Notes: generated by a model from the letters alone, not told the origin. DNA of 64,000 nucleotides from Nonomuraea sp. PA05 (GCF_008086045.1 NZ_VSEY01000022.1:124001-188000); one strand, 5' to 3'. Shown: positions 7,374 to 22,705, counted from the stretch's first letter. Made by a program: numbers and translations.

Positions 7374-10300
7374 ACGCCATCGTGCTCGAACCGATCGCCG
7401 TCGTGGGCCTGGCCGCGATCATGCCCGACGCGCCCGACGCCGCCGCCTTCTGGGCCAACGTCAAAGGCGGCAGGTACTCCATCTCCGACGTCCCGCCCGG
7501 ACGCTGGGACCCCGCCCTCTACTACGACGCCGACCCCAAGGCGCCCGACAGGACCTACTCGCGCATCGGCGGCTGGGTCAGGGATTTCCCCTGGAATCCG
7601 ACGGGGTGGCGGCTGCCCGTCCCGCCGACCGTGGCCGCGCAGCTCGACGACGGCCAGAAGTGGGCGGTGAGCGCCGCCAGGTCGGCGCTCATCGACGCCG
7701 GCTGGCCGGGCTGGAACCTCGACCACGAACGCGTCGCTGTGATCATCGGCAACGCCCTCGGCGGTGAGAAGCACTACCGCAGCAACACCAGGATCGAGCT
7801 GCCGGAGTTCGCCCGGCGGCTGGAGGCGGCTCCCGCGTTCGCCGCGCTGCCCGCCGAGGTGCGCGCGGCCGTGCTGCGCGAGACCTCCGGTTCCTTCCTG
7901 GAGGAGTACGCGCCCATCACCGAGGACAGCATGCCGGGTGAGCTGGCCAACATCATCGCCGGCCGGGTGGCCAACCTCTTCGACTTCCGCGGCCCCAACT
8001 TCACCACCGACGCCGCCTGCGCCTCGGGCCTGGCGGCCATGTCCGCGGCCGTACGGGGGCTGCAGTCTCACGACTTCGACGCGGTGATCACCGGCGGGGT
8101 GGACCGGAACATGGGGGTGGCCGCGTTCGTCAAGTTCTGCAAGATCGGCGCGTTGTCGGCCACCGGCACCCGGCCCTTCGACGCGGGCGCCGACGGGTTC
8201 GTGATGGGTGAGGGAGCGGCGCTGTTCGTGCTCAAGCGGCTCCTGGACGCCGAGCGTGACGGCGATCGCGTCTACGCCGTCATCCGCGGCATCGCCGGGT
8301 CCAGCGACGGCAAGGGCAAGGGCATCACCGCGCCCAACCCGATCGGCCAGCGCCTGGCCGTCGAGCGCGCCTGGGCGGGCTCCGGGCTGGACCCCGCCTC
8401 CGCCACCCTCATCGAGGCCCACGGCACCTCCACACGGGTGGGTGACGCCACCGAGCTGGCCGCGCTGAGCGAGGTGTTCGAGAAGGCGGGCGCGGCGCCG
8501 GGCGCGATCGCGCTCGGCTCGGTCAAGTCGAACATCGGTCATCTCAAGGCCGCCGCCGGCGCGGCCGGGCTGTTCAAGACCGTGATGAGCCTGCACGAAA
8601 GGGTGCTGGCGCCGAGCCTGCACTTCGAACAGCCGAACCCCAACGTGGACTGGGGATCGGTGCCCTTCCGCGTCAACACCGAGCTGCGCGAGTGGGAGCG
8701 GCCCGCCGGTGGCGTGCGCTGCGCCGGCGTGAGCGCCTTCGGCTTCGGCGGCACGAACTTCCACGTGGTCCTGGAGGAGCACATCGCGGGCCGTCACCGT
8801 CCCGCCGACGCCCCCAGAACCTTCGCCACCTCCGCCACGCCGTCCGCCGCGGTCACCGCGACCGGCGGGACGGGCACGGCCGCCACGCCGTCCGCTGCGC
8901 GAGCGCCGCTGCGCGGCGCCGCCGTCGTCGGCGGTGCGGACGAGGCCGAGGTCATCGCCCGGCTCGAACAGGTACGCGCCACCCCCACCCCGCAGCCCCC
9001 CGGCCCGGCGCTGACCGGGGCCGCCATCCGCGTCGCCATCGACTACGCCGACGCCGGCGACCTGACCGCCAAGGCCGCGAAGGCGATCACCGCCCTGCGG
9101 ACCGGAAACGAGGCCATGTGGCGCATGCTGCGCGCCCAGGGCGTGTTCCTCGGCCGCGGCCCCGCCCCCAAGGTCGCCTTCCTCTACACCGGGCAGGGCT
9201 CCCAGTACGTCAACATGCTGCGCGACCTGCGCGAGCGCGAGCCGATCGTGGCTGCCACATTCGACGAGGCCGACCGGGTCATGACGCCGTTGCTCGGCCG
9301 GTCGCTGACGTCGTACATCTTCACCGAGGACACCGAGGCCGCGCGGCGGGCGCTGCTGCAGACCGAGATCACCCAGCCCGCCGTCCTCACCGTGGACGCC
9401 GCGCTCACCCGCATGCTGGAGGCGTACGGCGTGCGCCCCGACATGGTCATGGGCCACAGCCTCGGCGAGTACGGCGCGCTCGTCGCCGCCGGCTCCCTGT
9501 CCTTCGCGGCCGCGCTCGAAGCGGTCAGCGCCAGAGGGCATGAGATGGCCGCGCTTCAGGTGCCTGACAACGGCGCGATGGCCGCCGTCTTCGGCCCGCT
9601 GCCGGAGATCGAGCGCATCGTCGCCGGATCCGACGGGTACGTGGTCGTCGCCAACATCAACAGCACCTCCCAGGCCGTGGTGGGCGGCGCGACCCAGGCG
9701 GTCGAAGCAGCGGTGGAACGCTTCCGCGCGGCCGGCATGACCGCGACCCGGATCCCCGTCAGCCACGCCTTCCACACCTCGATCGTCGCTCCGGCGAGCG
9801 ATCCGCTGAAGGCGGTCCTGCGCCGCCTGGACCTCCGGCCGCCCGCCAAGCCGATCATCGCGAACGTGACCGGCGAGTTCTACCCGGCCGGCGCCGACGT
9901 CGAGACCATGCTGGACATCCTCGGCCGCCAGGTCGCCTCCCCGGTGCGGTTCGTGACCGGCCTGCGCACCCTGTACGAGGCGGGGGCGCGGGTGTTCGTC
10001 GAGGTCGGCCCGAAGAAGGCGCTGCACGGCTTCGCCGAGGACGTGCTCGGCTCCGCGCACGACGACGTGCTCGCCCTGTTCACCGACCACCCCAAGATCG
10101 GCGGCGTCCCGGCACTCAACCAGGCGCTGTGCGGCCTGTACGCGGCCGGCCCGGCCCTTCCCGCGGCCTTCGCCGGCCCGGTCTCCGCCGGCCCGGTCTC
10201 CGCCGGCCCGGTCTCCGCCGGCCCGGTCTCCGTCGGCCCGGTCTCCGTCGGCCCGGTAACCGCAGTTCCGGTCACCGTCGAGGCGCCGGCCGTCCCCGAG

Positions 10301-13300
10301 CAGGACACCCCGCGCCCGGCGATCCCGGCACACGCCCGTCCGGAGCACGCCGCCGGCATCACCTCCGCCACGACCCCCAGCCCAGCGAGGCCCGCCATGT
10401 CCACCGACACCTACACCCGGCTCGGCCGCCTGTTCGCCCAGACCCTCGAACAGGGCCTGGCGCTCTATGGCGGCGGGACCGCGCCGAGCGCTCCGGCGAG
10501 CGAACCGGTCGTGGTGACCGGGGCGGCGCTCGGGCTGCCCGGCGTGGAACGCGTCTTCGACGACGACAACCTGGCCCGCATCCTCGCCGGCCAGCAGTTC
10601 ATCGACACCATCCCGCACCGCTTCCGCCGCGCCATGGTCGATCGCCGCATCACCCGCCTGGTCAAGCGCGAGACCGGTGACCCGACGTTCGAGACCATCG
10701 GCAGTGAGGCCGACGTGCTCAAGCTCGCAGGACGGCACGCGCCGTTCGACGTCGTCGCCGAGTTCGGCGTGGACGCCGACCGGGACGCCGCCCTCGACAT
10801 CGCCACCAGGCTGGCCATCGGCGCCGGGTTCGACGCGCTGCGCGACGCCGGGATTCCGCTGGTCATGCACTACAGGACGACCACGCTCGGCACCCGCCTG
10901 CCCGACCGGTGGGGGCTGCCCGAGGCGCTGCGTGACGACACCGGCGTGGTGTTCGCCTCAGCCTTCCCGGCCTACGACGCCTTCGCCGGCGAGCTGGAGC
11001 GCTACTTCACCGACCGCGGACGCAGGGAGCACCTCGCCGCCCTGGAGGCGGTACGAAGCAGGATGCGCGGCGACGAGCCGGCCGCCGCCGAGGTGGACCG
11101 CCGCGTCGCCGAGCTGCGTCACCTCCTGGACAGCGAACCGTACGTCTTCGACCGGCGCTTCCTGTTCCGCTGCCTGTCCATGGGGCACTCGCAGTTCGCC
11201 GAGATCATCGGCGCCCGCGGCCCGAACACGCAGGTGAACGCCGCCTGCGCGAGCACCACCCAGGCGATGTGCCTGGCCGAGGACTGGATCCGCACCGGCC
11301 GCTGCCGCCGCGTGATCATCATCTCGGCCGACGACGCCACGAGCGACACCATGCTGCCCTGGATCGGCTCCGGCTTCCTGGCCTCCGGCGCCGCCGCCAC
11401 CGACGACGTCGTCGAGGACGCGGCCACGCCGTTCGACCGCCGCCGCCACGGCATGATCGTCGGCATGGGCGCCGCCGCCATCGTGGTGGAGTCCGCCGAG
11501 TCCGCCCGCGAGCGCGGCCTGCAGCCGATCTGCGAGGTGCTGGGCGCCGTCACCGCCACCAGCGCCTACCACGGCACCCGCCTCGACATCGAGCACATCT
11601 CCGGCGTCATGGAGCAGGTCGTCCGCCAGGCCGAGGCCCGCGGCGCCGATCGGCACACGCTCGCCCCCGAGACGGTGTTCGTCTCCCACGAGACCTACAC
11701 CCCGGCCCGCGGCGGCAGCGCCGCGGCCGAGATCCAGGCGCTCCGGCAGGCGTTCGGCCGCTCCGCCGACTCCGTGGTGATCGCCAATACCAAGGGCTTC
11801 ACCGGCCACGCCATGGGCGCGGGCATCGAGGACGTCGTCGCGATCAAGGCGATGGAGACCGGCATCGTCCCGCCCGTCCCCAACTTCAAGGAGCCTGACC
11901 CGGAGCTGGGCCCGCTCAATCTCTCCACCGGCGGCGCCTACCCGGTGCGGTACGCGCTGCGCCTGGCCGCGGGCTTCGGCTCGCAGATCGCCATGACCCT
12001 GATGCGCTGGACTCCCATGCCTGATGGGCGGCACCGCTCCCCGAGCGAGCTGGGTCACGCCTACCGCGTCGTGGACCCCGCCGCCTGGCAGGCGTGGCTG
12101 TCGGCCGTGGCCGGCCGCCCCGGCGCCGGGCTCGAAGTGGTCCAGCGGCGCCTGCGGATCAAGGACACGCCCGCCTCCACCACTCCCGACACGGCCGCAC
12201 CTGAGACCACACCTGCCGAGGTTTCCCTGATCGTGCCGGAAACCCCCGAGCCGACCGCGACCCCGCAGACGGATCCGCTCGCGGACACCGTCGTCGCGAT
12301 CGTGTCGGAGATGACCGGTTATCCGCCGGAGTTGCTGGAGCCGGATCTGGATCTGGAGGCGGATCTGGGGGTGGACACGGTGAAGCAGGCGGAGATCTTC
12401 GCGGCGGTGCGGGAGCGGTACGGGCTGGAGCGCGACCCGAACCTGCGGTTGCGTGACTTCCCGACCCTCAACCACGTGGTCGGCTGGATCCGCGACCGCC
12501 TGCCCGAGACGACCGGACCTCGGCCCGAGCCGCAGCAGCGGCAGAAGGAGGACCAGGACGGCGGCACGATCCCGCGCCGCGTTCCTGTGCCCGTGCTGCG
12601 GCCCGCGCTCGCCCGGTGCAAGCCCACCGGCGTCCGGCTCGGCGAGGGCAACAGGATCGTCGTCGGCCTCGACTCGGGCGGCGTCGGCAAGGCGCTGGCC
12701 GGCAGGCTCGGCAAGCTGGGCTGCGAGGTCCTGACCGTCGATCCCGCCGCACCGGCCGACGAGCTGACCGCGCAGGTCGAGGGCCAGGTGGACGGCGTCT
12801 ACTGGCTGCCCGCGCTGGACATCGAGGAGCCCCTGGAGCGCATGGGCCCGCCCGCCTGGCGCGAGGCCCTGCGCCGCCGCGTGAAGAACCTTCACGCCCT
12901 CACGCGTCACCTCTACGAACAGGCCCCCTTCCTCATCACCGCCACCAGGCTCGGCGGACACCACGGTTACGACGAGGAGGGCGCGATCGCCCCGCTCGGC
13001 GGCGCGGTCACCGGCTTCGCCAAGGCCTACCACCGCGAACAGCCGGACACCCTGGTCAAGGCCGTCGACTTCGGCACGGGCGGCAAGCCGTCCGCACTCG
13101 CCGACACCCTCATCGAGGAGACGATCACCGACCCCGGCTGCGTCGAGGTCGGCCACGCCGGCGGCGAACGCTGGAGCGTCGGCCTGGCCGAGCGTCCCTT
13201 CCCGGGCACAGGCGGCCTGACGCTCGGCCCCGGCAGCGTCTACCTCATCACCGGCGCGGCCGGCGGCATCGTCTCGGCCATCACCGCCGACCTGGCGGCT

Positions 13301-15001
13301 ACGGGCGGCGTGTTCCACCTGCTCGACCTCACCCCGCAGCCGGACCCGGCGGACGCGGACCTGAGCCGCTACGCGAGCGACCGCGACGGCCTCAAGACCG
13401 ACCTGGCCGAGCGCCTCAAGCAGCGCGGCGAGCGCCCCACCCCGGTCCTCATCGAACGCGAGCTGGCCCGCTTCGAACGCCTGCACGCCGCGCTCGACGC
13501 CATCGAGGCCGTCAGGAAGGCCGGCGGCACACCGTACTACCACCAGGTCGACCTCACCGACCCCGAGGCGGTACGGCGCGCGATGGACGACGTGCGCGGC
13601 GTCAGCGACCACGTGGACGTGCTGCTCCACGCGGCCGGCCTGGAGATCAGCCGGTCCCTGGCCGACAAGCCCCCGGCGGAGTTCGACCTGGTCTTCGACG
13701 TCAAGAGCGACGGCTGGTTCAACCTGCTGCACGCCGCGGGCGACCTGCCGATAGGCGCGACCGTGGTGTTCAGCTCGGTCGCCGGCCGCTTCGGCAACGC
13801 CGGCCAGGCCGACTACAGCGCGGCCAACGACCTGCTGTGCAAGCTCACCAGCGGCATGCGCCGCACCCGCCCGGGCACCCGCGCGATCGCGCTGGACTGG
13901 ACCGCGTGGGGCGGCATCGGCATGGCGACCCGCGGCTCCATCCCCAAGATCATGGAGATGGCCGGGATCGAGATGCTGCCGCCGCAGGTGGGCGTGCCTT
14001 GGATCCGGCGGGAGCTGACCGCCTCCGGCGAGCGCGGCGAGGTGCTCGTCGCCGGCGCGCTCGGCGTGCTGGGCGAGGAGAGCGACGAGACCGGTGGACT
14101 GACAGCGGCGACCGCCGAGCAGCCCATGGCGGGCTCGCTCGACTCCTACGGCGTGCACACCGGCCTGGTCGTCCGCACGACGCTCGACCCGGGACGGCAG
14201 CCGTTCCTGGACCACCACCGCATCGACGGCGTCGCCGTGCTGCCCGGCGTCATGGGCATCGAGGCCTTCGCCGAAACGGCCCGCCTGGCCGCGCCCGCCT
14301 GGCAGGTCGTGGCCGTCGAGGACGTCGACTTCCTGGCACCGGTCAAGTTCTACCGCGACGAGCCCCGTACGCTGACCGTGACCGCCACCCTCAGCCCGCA
14401 CGGCGACGACCTGCTCGCCCGGTGCAAGCTGACCGCCGAGCGGCTCCTGCCCGGCGAGGACCAGCCGCAGCGCACCGTGCACTTCACCGGCGAGGTGCGG
14501 CTGTCGCGGACGGCCCGGCAGCCCGAGCGGCGCGACCGGGCGCCGGAGGCGGCGGTCACGATGCCGCCGTCCGAGGTGTACGAGCTGTTCTTCCACGGCC
14601 CCGCCTACCGGGTCGTCGCCGCGGCCTGGGCGCACGGCTCCGGCGCGGCGGCCAGGATGGCCGAGGGGCTGCCCGAGGCGGTGGACCCGCCCGGCGCGGC
14701 GACCGTCACCCCACCACGCCTGGTGGAGCTCTGCTTCCAGACCGCCGGCCTGGCCCAGGCCGCCCGTGACGGCATCCTGGCGCTGCCCGCGCACGTCGAT
14801 CGCGTCGCCCTCTACCCGGAGCGCGACGGAAAGGACATCCAGGCCATCGCGGGCCAGGGTGACGGTCACTACGACTGCGCGGTCATCGCCGGCGACGGCA
14901 CGGTGCTCGTCACCGCTGAGGGCTACCGTGGCGTCCCGATCCCCGGCGACCTCCCCGAACCGGTCAGGAAGACGCTGACGCCCCTGGCGGAGGAGGGCTG
15001 A
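7370..15001 (+). CDS. Iterative type I PKS / PUFA-like secondary lipid synthase (KS-AT-KS-ACP-KR-DH)
   Basis: 2543 residues. KS1 (about 1-470) has Cys217 in DAACASG, His351 in HGTST and His391 in NIGHLK. The AT (about 600-900) has Ser697 in GHSLGEYG and His802 in SHAFHT. A Pro/Val/Ser linker built of six 15-bp repeats follows. A second, divergent KS (about 1045-1550) keeps Cys1293 (NAACAST), His1440 (SHETY) and His1480 (FTGHAMG). The single ACP (about 1630-1705) has LGVDTVKQAE, with Thr1670 at the usual phosphopantetheine-Ser position. The ketoreductase has TGAAGGI and Tyr2149 in DYSAAN. The C-terminal double hotdog DH has HRIDGVAVLP (His2283), but ELCFQ replaces the usual Asp motif. Domain order and ACP motif resemble PfaA/secondary lipid synthases rather than modular PKS. 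No thioesterase or reductase domain releases the product. Confidence 0.9.
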   Translation: MNAIVLEPIAVVGLAAIMPDAPDAAAFWANVKGGRYSISDVPPGRWDPALYYDADPKAPDRTYSRIGGWVRDFPWNPTGWRLPVPPTVAAQLDDGQKWAVSAARSALIDAGWPGWNLDHERVAVIIGNALGGEKHYRSNTRIELPEFARRLEAAPAFAALPAEVRAAVLRETSGSFLEEYAPITEDSMPGELANIIAGRVANLFDFRGPNFTTDAACASGLAAMSAAVRGLQSHDFDAVITGGVDRNMGVAAFVKFCKIGALSATGTRPFDAGADGFVMGEGAALFVLKRLLDAERDGDRVYAVIRGIAGSSDGKGKGITAPNPIGQRLAVERAWAGSGLDPASATLIEAHGTSTRVGDATELAALSEVFEKAGAAPGAIALGSVKSNIGHLKAAAGAAGLFKTVMSLHERVLAPSLHFEQPNPNVDWGSVPFRVNTELREWERPAGGVRCAGVSAFGFGGTNFHVVLEEHIAGRHRPADAPRTFATSATPSAAVTATGGTGTAATPSAARAPLRGAAVVGGADEAEVIARLEQVRATPTPQPPGPALTGAAIRVAIDYADAGDLTAKAAKAITALRTGNEAMWRMLRAQGVFLGRGPAPKVAFLYTGQGSQYVNMLRDLREREPIVAATFDEADRVMTPLLGRSLTSYIFTEDTEAARRALLQTEITQPAVLTVDAALTRMLEAYGVRPDMVMGHSLGEYGALVAAGSLSFAAALEAVSARGHEMAALQVPDNGAMAAVFGPLPEIERIVAGSDGYVVVANINSTSQAVVGGATQAVEAAVERFRAAGMTATRIPVSHAFHTSIVAPASDPLKAVLRRLDLRPPAKPIIANVTGEFYPAGADVETMLDILGRQVASPVRFVTGLRTLYEAGARVFVEVGPKKALHGFAEDVLGSAHDDVLALFTDHPKIGGVPALNQALCGLYAAGPALPAAFAGPVSAGPVSAGPVSAGPVSVGPVSVGPVTAVPVTVEAPAVPEQDTPRPAIPAHARPEHAAGITSATTPSPARPAMSTDTYTRLGRLFAQTLEQGLALYGGGTAPSAPASEPVVVTGAALGLPGVERVFDDDNLARILAGQQFIDTIPHRFRRAMVDRRITRLVKRETGDPTFETIGSEADVLKLAGRHAPFDVVAEFGVDADRDAALDIATRLAIGAGFDALRDAGIPLVMHYRTTTLGTRLPDRWGLPEALRDDTGVVFASAFPAYDAFAGELERYFTDRGRREHLAALEAVRSRMRGDEPAAAEVDRRVAELRHLLDSEPYVFDRRFLFRCLSMGHSQFAEIIGARGPNTQVNAACASTTQAMCLAEDWIRTGRCRRVIIISADDATSDTMLPWIGSGFLASGAAATDDVVEDAATPFDRRRHGMIVGMGAAAIVVESAESARERGLQPICEVLGAVTATSAYHGTRLDIEHISGVMEQVVRQAEARGADRHTLAPETVFVSHETYTPARGGSAAAEIQALRQAFGRSADSVVIANTKGFTGHAMGAGIEDVVAIKAMETGIVPPVPNFKEPDPELGPLNLSTGGAYPVRYALRLAAGFGSQIAMTLMRWTPMPDGRHRSPSELGHAYRVVDPAAWQAWLSAVAGRPGAGLEVVQRRLRIKDTPASTTPDTAAPETTPAEVSLIVPETPEPTATPQTDPLADTVVAIVSEMTGYPPELLEPDLDLEADLGVDTVKQAEIFAAVRERYGLERDPNLRLRDFPTLNHVVGWIRDRLPETTGPRPEPQQRQKEDQDGGTIPRRVPVPVLRPALARCKPTGVRLGEGNRIVVGLDSGGVGKALAGRLGKLGCEVLTVDPAAPADELTAQVEGQVDGVYWLPALDIEEPLERMGPPAWREALRRRVKNLHALTRHLYEQAPFLITATRLGGHHGYDEEGAIAPLGGAVTGFAKAYHREQPDTLVKAVDFGTGGKPSALADTLIEETITDPGCVEVGHAGGERWSVGLAERPFPGTGGLTLGPGSVYLITGAAGGIVSAITADLAATGGVFHLLDLTPQPDPADADLSRYASDRDGLKTDLAERLKQRGERPTPVLIERELARFERLHAALDAIEAVRKAGGTPYYHQVDLTDPEAVRRAMDDVRGVSDHVDVLLHAAGLEISRSLADKPPAEFDLVFDVKSDGWFNLLHAAGDLPIGATVVFSSVAGRFGNAGQADYSAANDLLCKLTSGMRRTRPGTRAIALDWTAWGGIGMATRGSIPKIMEMAGIEMLPPQVGVPWIRRELTASGERGEVLVAGALGVLGEESDETGGLTAATAEQPMAGSLDSYGVHTGLVVRTTLDPGRQPFLDHHRIDGVAVLPGVMGIEAFAETARLAAPAWQVVAVEDVDFLAPVKFYRDEPRTLTVTATLSPHGDDLLARCKLTAERLLPGEDQPQRTVHFTGEVRLSRTARQPERRDRAPEAAVTMPPSEVYELFFHGPAYRVVAAAWAHGSGAAARMAEGLPEAVDPPGAATVTPPRLVELCFQTAGLAQAARDGILALPAHVDRVALYPERDGKDIQAIAGQGDGHYDCAVIAGDGTVLVTAEGYRGVPIPGDLPEPVRKTLTPLAEEG
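10172..10261 (+). repeat. Six-copy 15-bp tandem repeat in PKS linker
   Basis: Six head-to-tail units of GCCGGCCCGGTCTCC, the last two with GTC for the first codon and the final one with ACC at the end. They encode (A/V)GPV(S/T) pentapeptides in the flexible linker between the AT and the second KS. The exact in-phase unit suggests recent slippage expansion, and copy number probably varies between strains. Confidence 0.95.
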
Positions 15002-15002
15002 C

Positions 15003-20423
<5,421 letters not shown>

Positions 20424-20433
20424 GGTGGGCGTC

Positions 20434-21150
20434 ATGAGGTGGCTCGCGCGCGGTGAGGAACACCTGCCCGCCGGGAACGCATGGTTGTCGGCGGGGGAGG
20501 CGGAGCGGGCGGCCGGGATGCGGTTCGCCAAGCGGCGCACCGAGTTCCTCGTCGCGCGCTGGACGGCCAAACAGGCCATGCGGCTGCTCTACCCCGCGCC
20601 GCCGTACGAGCTGGAGGTGCGCCATCATCCGAGCGGCGCGCCGGAGGCGTACCTGGCGGGCCGGCGGCTGCCGATCGGCATCTCCCTCACCGACCGGGCC
20701 GGCTGGGCGGTGTGCCTGCTCGGCCTGGAGCCCGGCGCCGTCGGCTGCGACCTGGAGCTGGTGGAGCCGCGCAGCGCCGGCTTCGTCGCCGACTACTTCA
20801 CCCCCGCCGAGCGGGAGGTCATCGGCGCGGATCCGCTGCGGGCCAACCTGCTGTGGTCGGCCAAGGAGAGCGCGCTGAAGGTGCTGCGCACCGGGCTGCG
20901 CCGGGACACCCGCTCGGTGGAGGTGACGCTCGGCTGCGGCACCCCGGCCCAGCCGCCGGACGGATGGGCCGGGCTGACGGTGCGGGCCCAGGAGGGCAGG
21001 ACGTTGCACGGGTGGTGGCGACGCTACGGCGACTTCCTCCTCACGGTGGCGGCCGACCGGCCGGTGCCGCCGCCGGGCTGCCTGGAGGACCCGCCCGCGC
21101 TGATCTCCGCGAGCCCGTCACACCACTGGCTGGCCCGCCCCCTGACCTGA
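20434..21150 (+). CDS. Sfp-type 4'-phosphopantetheinyl transferase
   Basis: 238 residues. The two magnesium/CoA-binding motifs of the family are visible: GCDLE and WSAKESALK. It transfers phosphopantetheine from CoA to carrier-protein domains. The ATG at 20434 follows GAGGTGGG and begins 10 nt after the carboxylase stop; the GTG at 20425 is less well placed. As the fourth gene of the operon it is presumably dedicated to the PKS carrier domain. That makes the Thr at that domain's attachment site puzzling. Confidence 0.92.
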   Translation: MRWLARGEEHLPAGNAWLSAGEAERAAGMRFAKRRTEFLVARWTAKQAMRLLYPAPPYELEVRHHPSGAPEAYLAGRRLPIGISLTDRAGWAVCLLGLEPGAVGCDLELVEPRSAGFVADYFTPAEREVIGADPLRANLLWSAKESALKVLRTGLRRDTRSVEVTLGCGTPAQPPDGWAGLTVRAQEGRTLHGWWRRYGDFLLTVAADRPVPPPGCLEDPPALISASPSHHWLARPLT

Positions 21151-21161
21151 GGAGGTGGCCC

Positions 21162-21959
21162 ATGCGTGCGCAAGCCCCGCCAGCGAGATCACCCCTGGCG
21201 TTCTTCGCTCTGGTCTTCCTGCTCACCGTCCCGTTCCTGGCCCTGCACGCGCTGAGCGACGCGCAACTCCTGCCCGGCCTCCCGCCGGCGGCGCTCGCGG
21301 TCGTCTGCCCGGTCACCGCCGCGATGATCCTGGAGCATCGGCGCGGCGGACGGGCGAGCGTGGGAGCGCTGCTGCGCCGGTCCTTCGACTTCGCCCGGAT
21401 CCCGGCCAAGGGCTGGTACGTGCCCATCCTGCTGCTGCATCCGGCAGTCCTCGTCGCGTCGTACGCCTATCTCCGGCTCTCCGGGGTCGAGGTGCCTGGT
21501 CCGCGGATCTCCCTGGTGCCGGTGCTGGCGATGGGCACCGCGTTCTTCGCGGCCGCCCTGTGCGAGGAGCTCGGCTGGACCGCGTACGCGGTCGACGCGT
21601 TGCGGGAGCGGTGGAGCGCGCCGGCAACGGCCCTGATCGTGGGATCGGTGTGGGCCGTCTGGCACTGGCCCGCCCTGCTGCAGGCGCACCGTACGGTGTC
21701 GTGGATCGCCTGGTGGTCGCTGGCCACGGTGGCGATGCGAGTGATCATGGTCTGGCTGTACGAGAACACCGGCAGGAGCGTCTTCGCCGTGACCCTCTTC
21801 CACATGGTGTCCAACCTGGGCTGGCAGGTGTTTCCCGTCCATGGCTCGTACTTCGATCAGCCTTCGGTCGCGGTCCTCCTGGCCCTGGTCGCCGTCGTCA
21901 TCGTGGTGATCCGGGAGCCGGGGACCCTGGCGAAGCCCCGCCGAGGCCACGGCCGGTAG
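21162..21959 (+). CDS. CPBP-family intramembrane metalloprotease (Abi)
   Basis: 265 residues with about seven to eight hydrophobic segments. The CPBP motifs are present: the Glu-Glu pair in CEELGWTAY and later conserved His in WAVWHWPAL and FHMVSN. Family members are related to CAAX prenyl endopeptidases and bacteriocin-immunity proteins. GAGGAGGTGG precedes the ATG by a normal distance, only 11 nt after the PPTase stop, so it is probably the last gene of the lipid synthase operon. Its role there is unknown; protein maturation or product tolerance are guesses. Confidence 0.88.
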   Translation: MRAQAPPARSPLAFFALVFLLTVPFLALHALSDAQLLPGLPPAALAVVCPVTAAMILEHRRGGRASVGALLRRSFDFARIPAKGWYVPILLLHPAVLVASYAYLRLSGVEVPGPRISLVPVLAMGTAFFAAALCEELGWTAYAVDALRERWSAPATALIVGSVWAVWHWPALLQAHRTVSWIAWWSLATVAMRVIMVWLYENTGRSVFAVTLFHMVSNLGWQVFPVHGSYFDQPSVAVLLALVAVVIVVIREPGTLAKPRRGHGR

Positions 21960-21963
21960 GGCG

Positions 21964-22629
21964 TCACGCGCCGTCCTGGGAATCCTGCCGGGTGAGGAGG
22001 AGGTGGACGGCCACGACACCGTCCACGCCCTCGGCGAGGAGGGTGGCGGTGCCGGGCTGGCTGTGCTCGGGAAAGGCACCGGAGATGGTGACGACGCCGT
22101 CGGTGACGGTGACGGTCAGGCCGAGCTCGTCGGCGCGGATGGCGTCCTTGACCTGGGTCAGCAGGTCGTGATCGGTGCGCAGGAAGACCGTGATGAGGTC
22201 GCGGCGGCTGACGATGCCGACGAGGCGGCCATCGGTGCCGATGACGGGCAGGCGCTTGACGCCGTGGCGGTCCATCTGCCGGGCGGCCGTCACGACGGAC
22301 GCGTCGGGGGTGATGACCTGGGCGGGCGAGGTCATGAGCTCGCCGGCCGACTCGCCCGTGGGCTCATGATCGCCGCTGCTCGCGCTGTGGCGCAGCCGGG
22401 TGCGCAGCGCAGGCCGGTAGCCGTCGCCATGGAACCGCTCCTTGAACTCCTCCTTGGCCAGAAGGTCGGCCTCGGAGACGATGCCCAGGACCCGGTCATC
22501 GTCGTCCACGACGGGCACACCGCTGACGCCTCTGCTGATGAGCAGCTCGGCCACGGCGTGGAAGGGCGTCTGGCGGCGGACGGTCGCCACATCGGTGGTC
22601 ATCACGTCCCGAACGGTGATCTTCATCAT
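21964..22629 (-). CDS. CBS-domain pair plus BON domain protein
   Basis: 221 residues. CBS1 (about 8-60) begins VRDVMTTDVATV. CBS2 (about 95-145) begins GELMTSPAQVITPD and ends GRLVGIVSRRDLITVF. A C-terminal BON domain (about 155-215) has VTVTDGVVTISG. CBS pairs bind adenosyl ligands, and BON domains bind membranes or other proteins. It resembles the hypoxia-response proteins of the DosR regulon but adds BON. The start is the first of two ATGs (22629), preceded by GAGGGG. It is convergent with the CPBP gene (4-nt gap) and divergent from the USP remnant. A DosR-like site lies 63 bp upstream. Confidence 0.9.
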   Translation of the reverse strand: MMKITVRDVMTTDVATVRRQTPFHAVAELLISRGVSGVPVVDDDDRVLGIVSEADLLAKEEFKERFHGDGYRPALRTRLRHSASSGDHEPTGESAGELMTSPAQVITPDASVVTAARQMDRHGVKRLPVIGTDGRLVGIVSRRDLITVFLRTDHDLLTQVKDAIRADELGLTVTVTDGVVTISGAFPEHSQPGTATLLAEGVDGVVAVHLLLTRQDSQDGA

Positions 22630-22691
22630 GGTGTTCCCCTCGGCTGCCGGGGTCCTCACCCCATCGCACCCCGCGGTGGTCGGCGGCCGTA

Positions 22692-22705
22692 GGGCCGGAA
22701 GTCCC
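22692..22705 (-). promoter_or_regulatory. Candidate DevR/DosR box upstream of the CBS-BON gene
   Basis: On the minus strand the site reads GGGACTTCCGGCCC, with flanking bases extending the match to the USP-gene site at 4163. It lies between the CBS-BON gene and the truncated USP gene and could have served both. Confidence 0.5.

Noticed and set aside
10172..10261. CRISPR-like array
   Set aside because: The units are contiguous with no spacers and translate in frame inside the PKS.
7058..10870. Long open frame antisense to the PKS (also 10958-15193 and 14964-18860)
   Set aside because: At this GC content antisense frames stay open by codon bias; the predicted proteins are Gly/Ala/Arg/Val-rich with no domains, while the plus strand has clear catalytic motifs.
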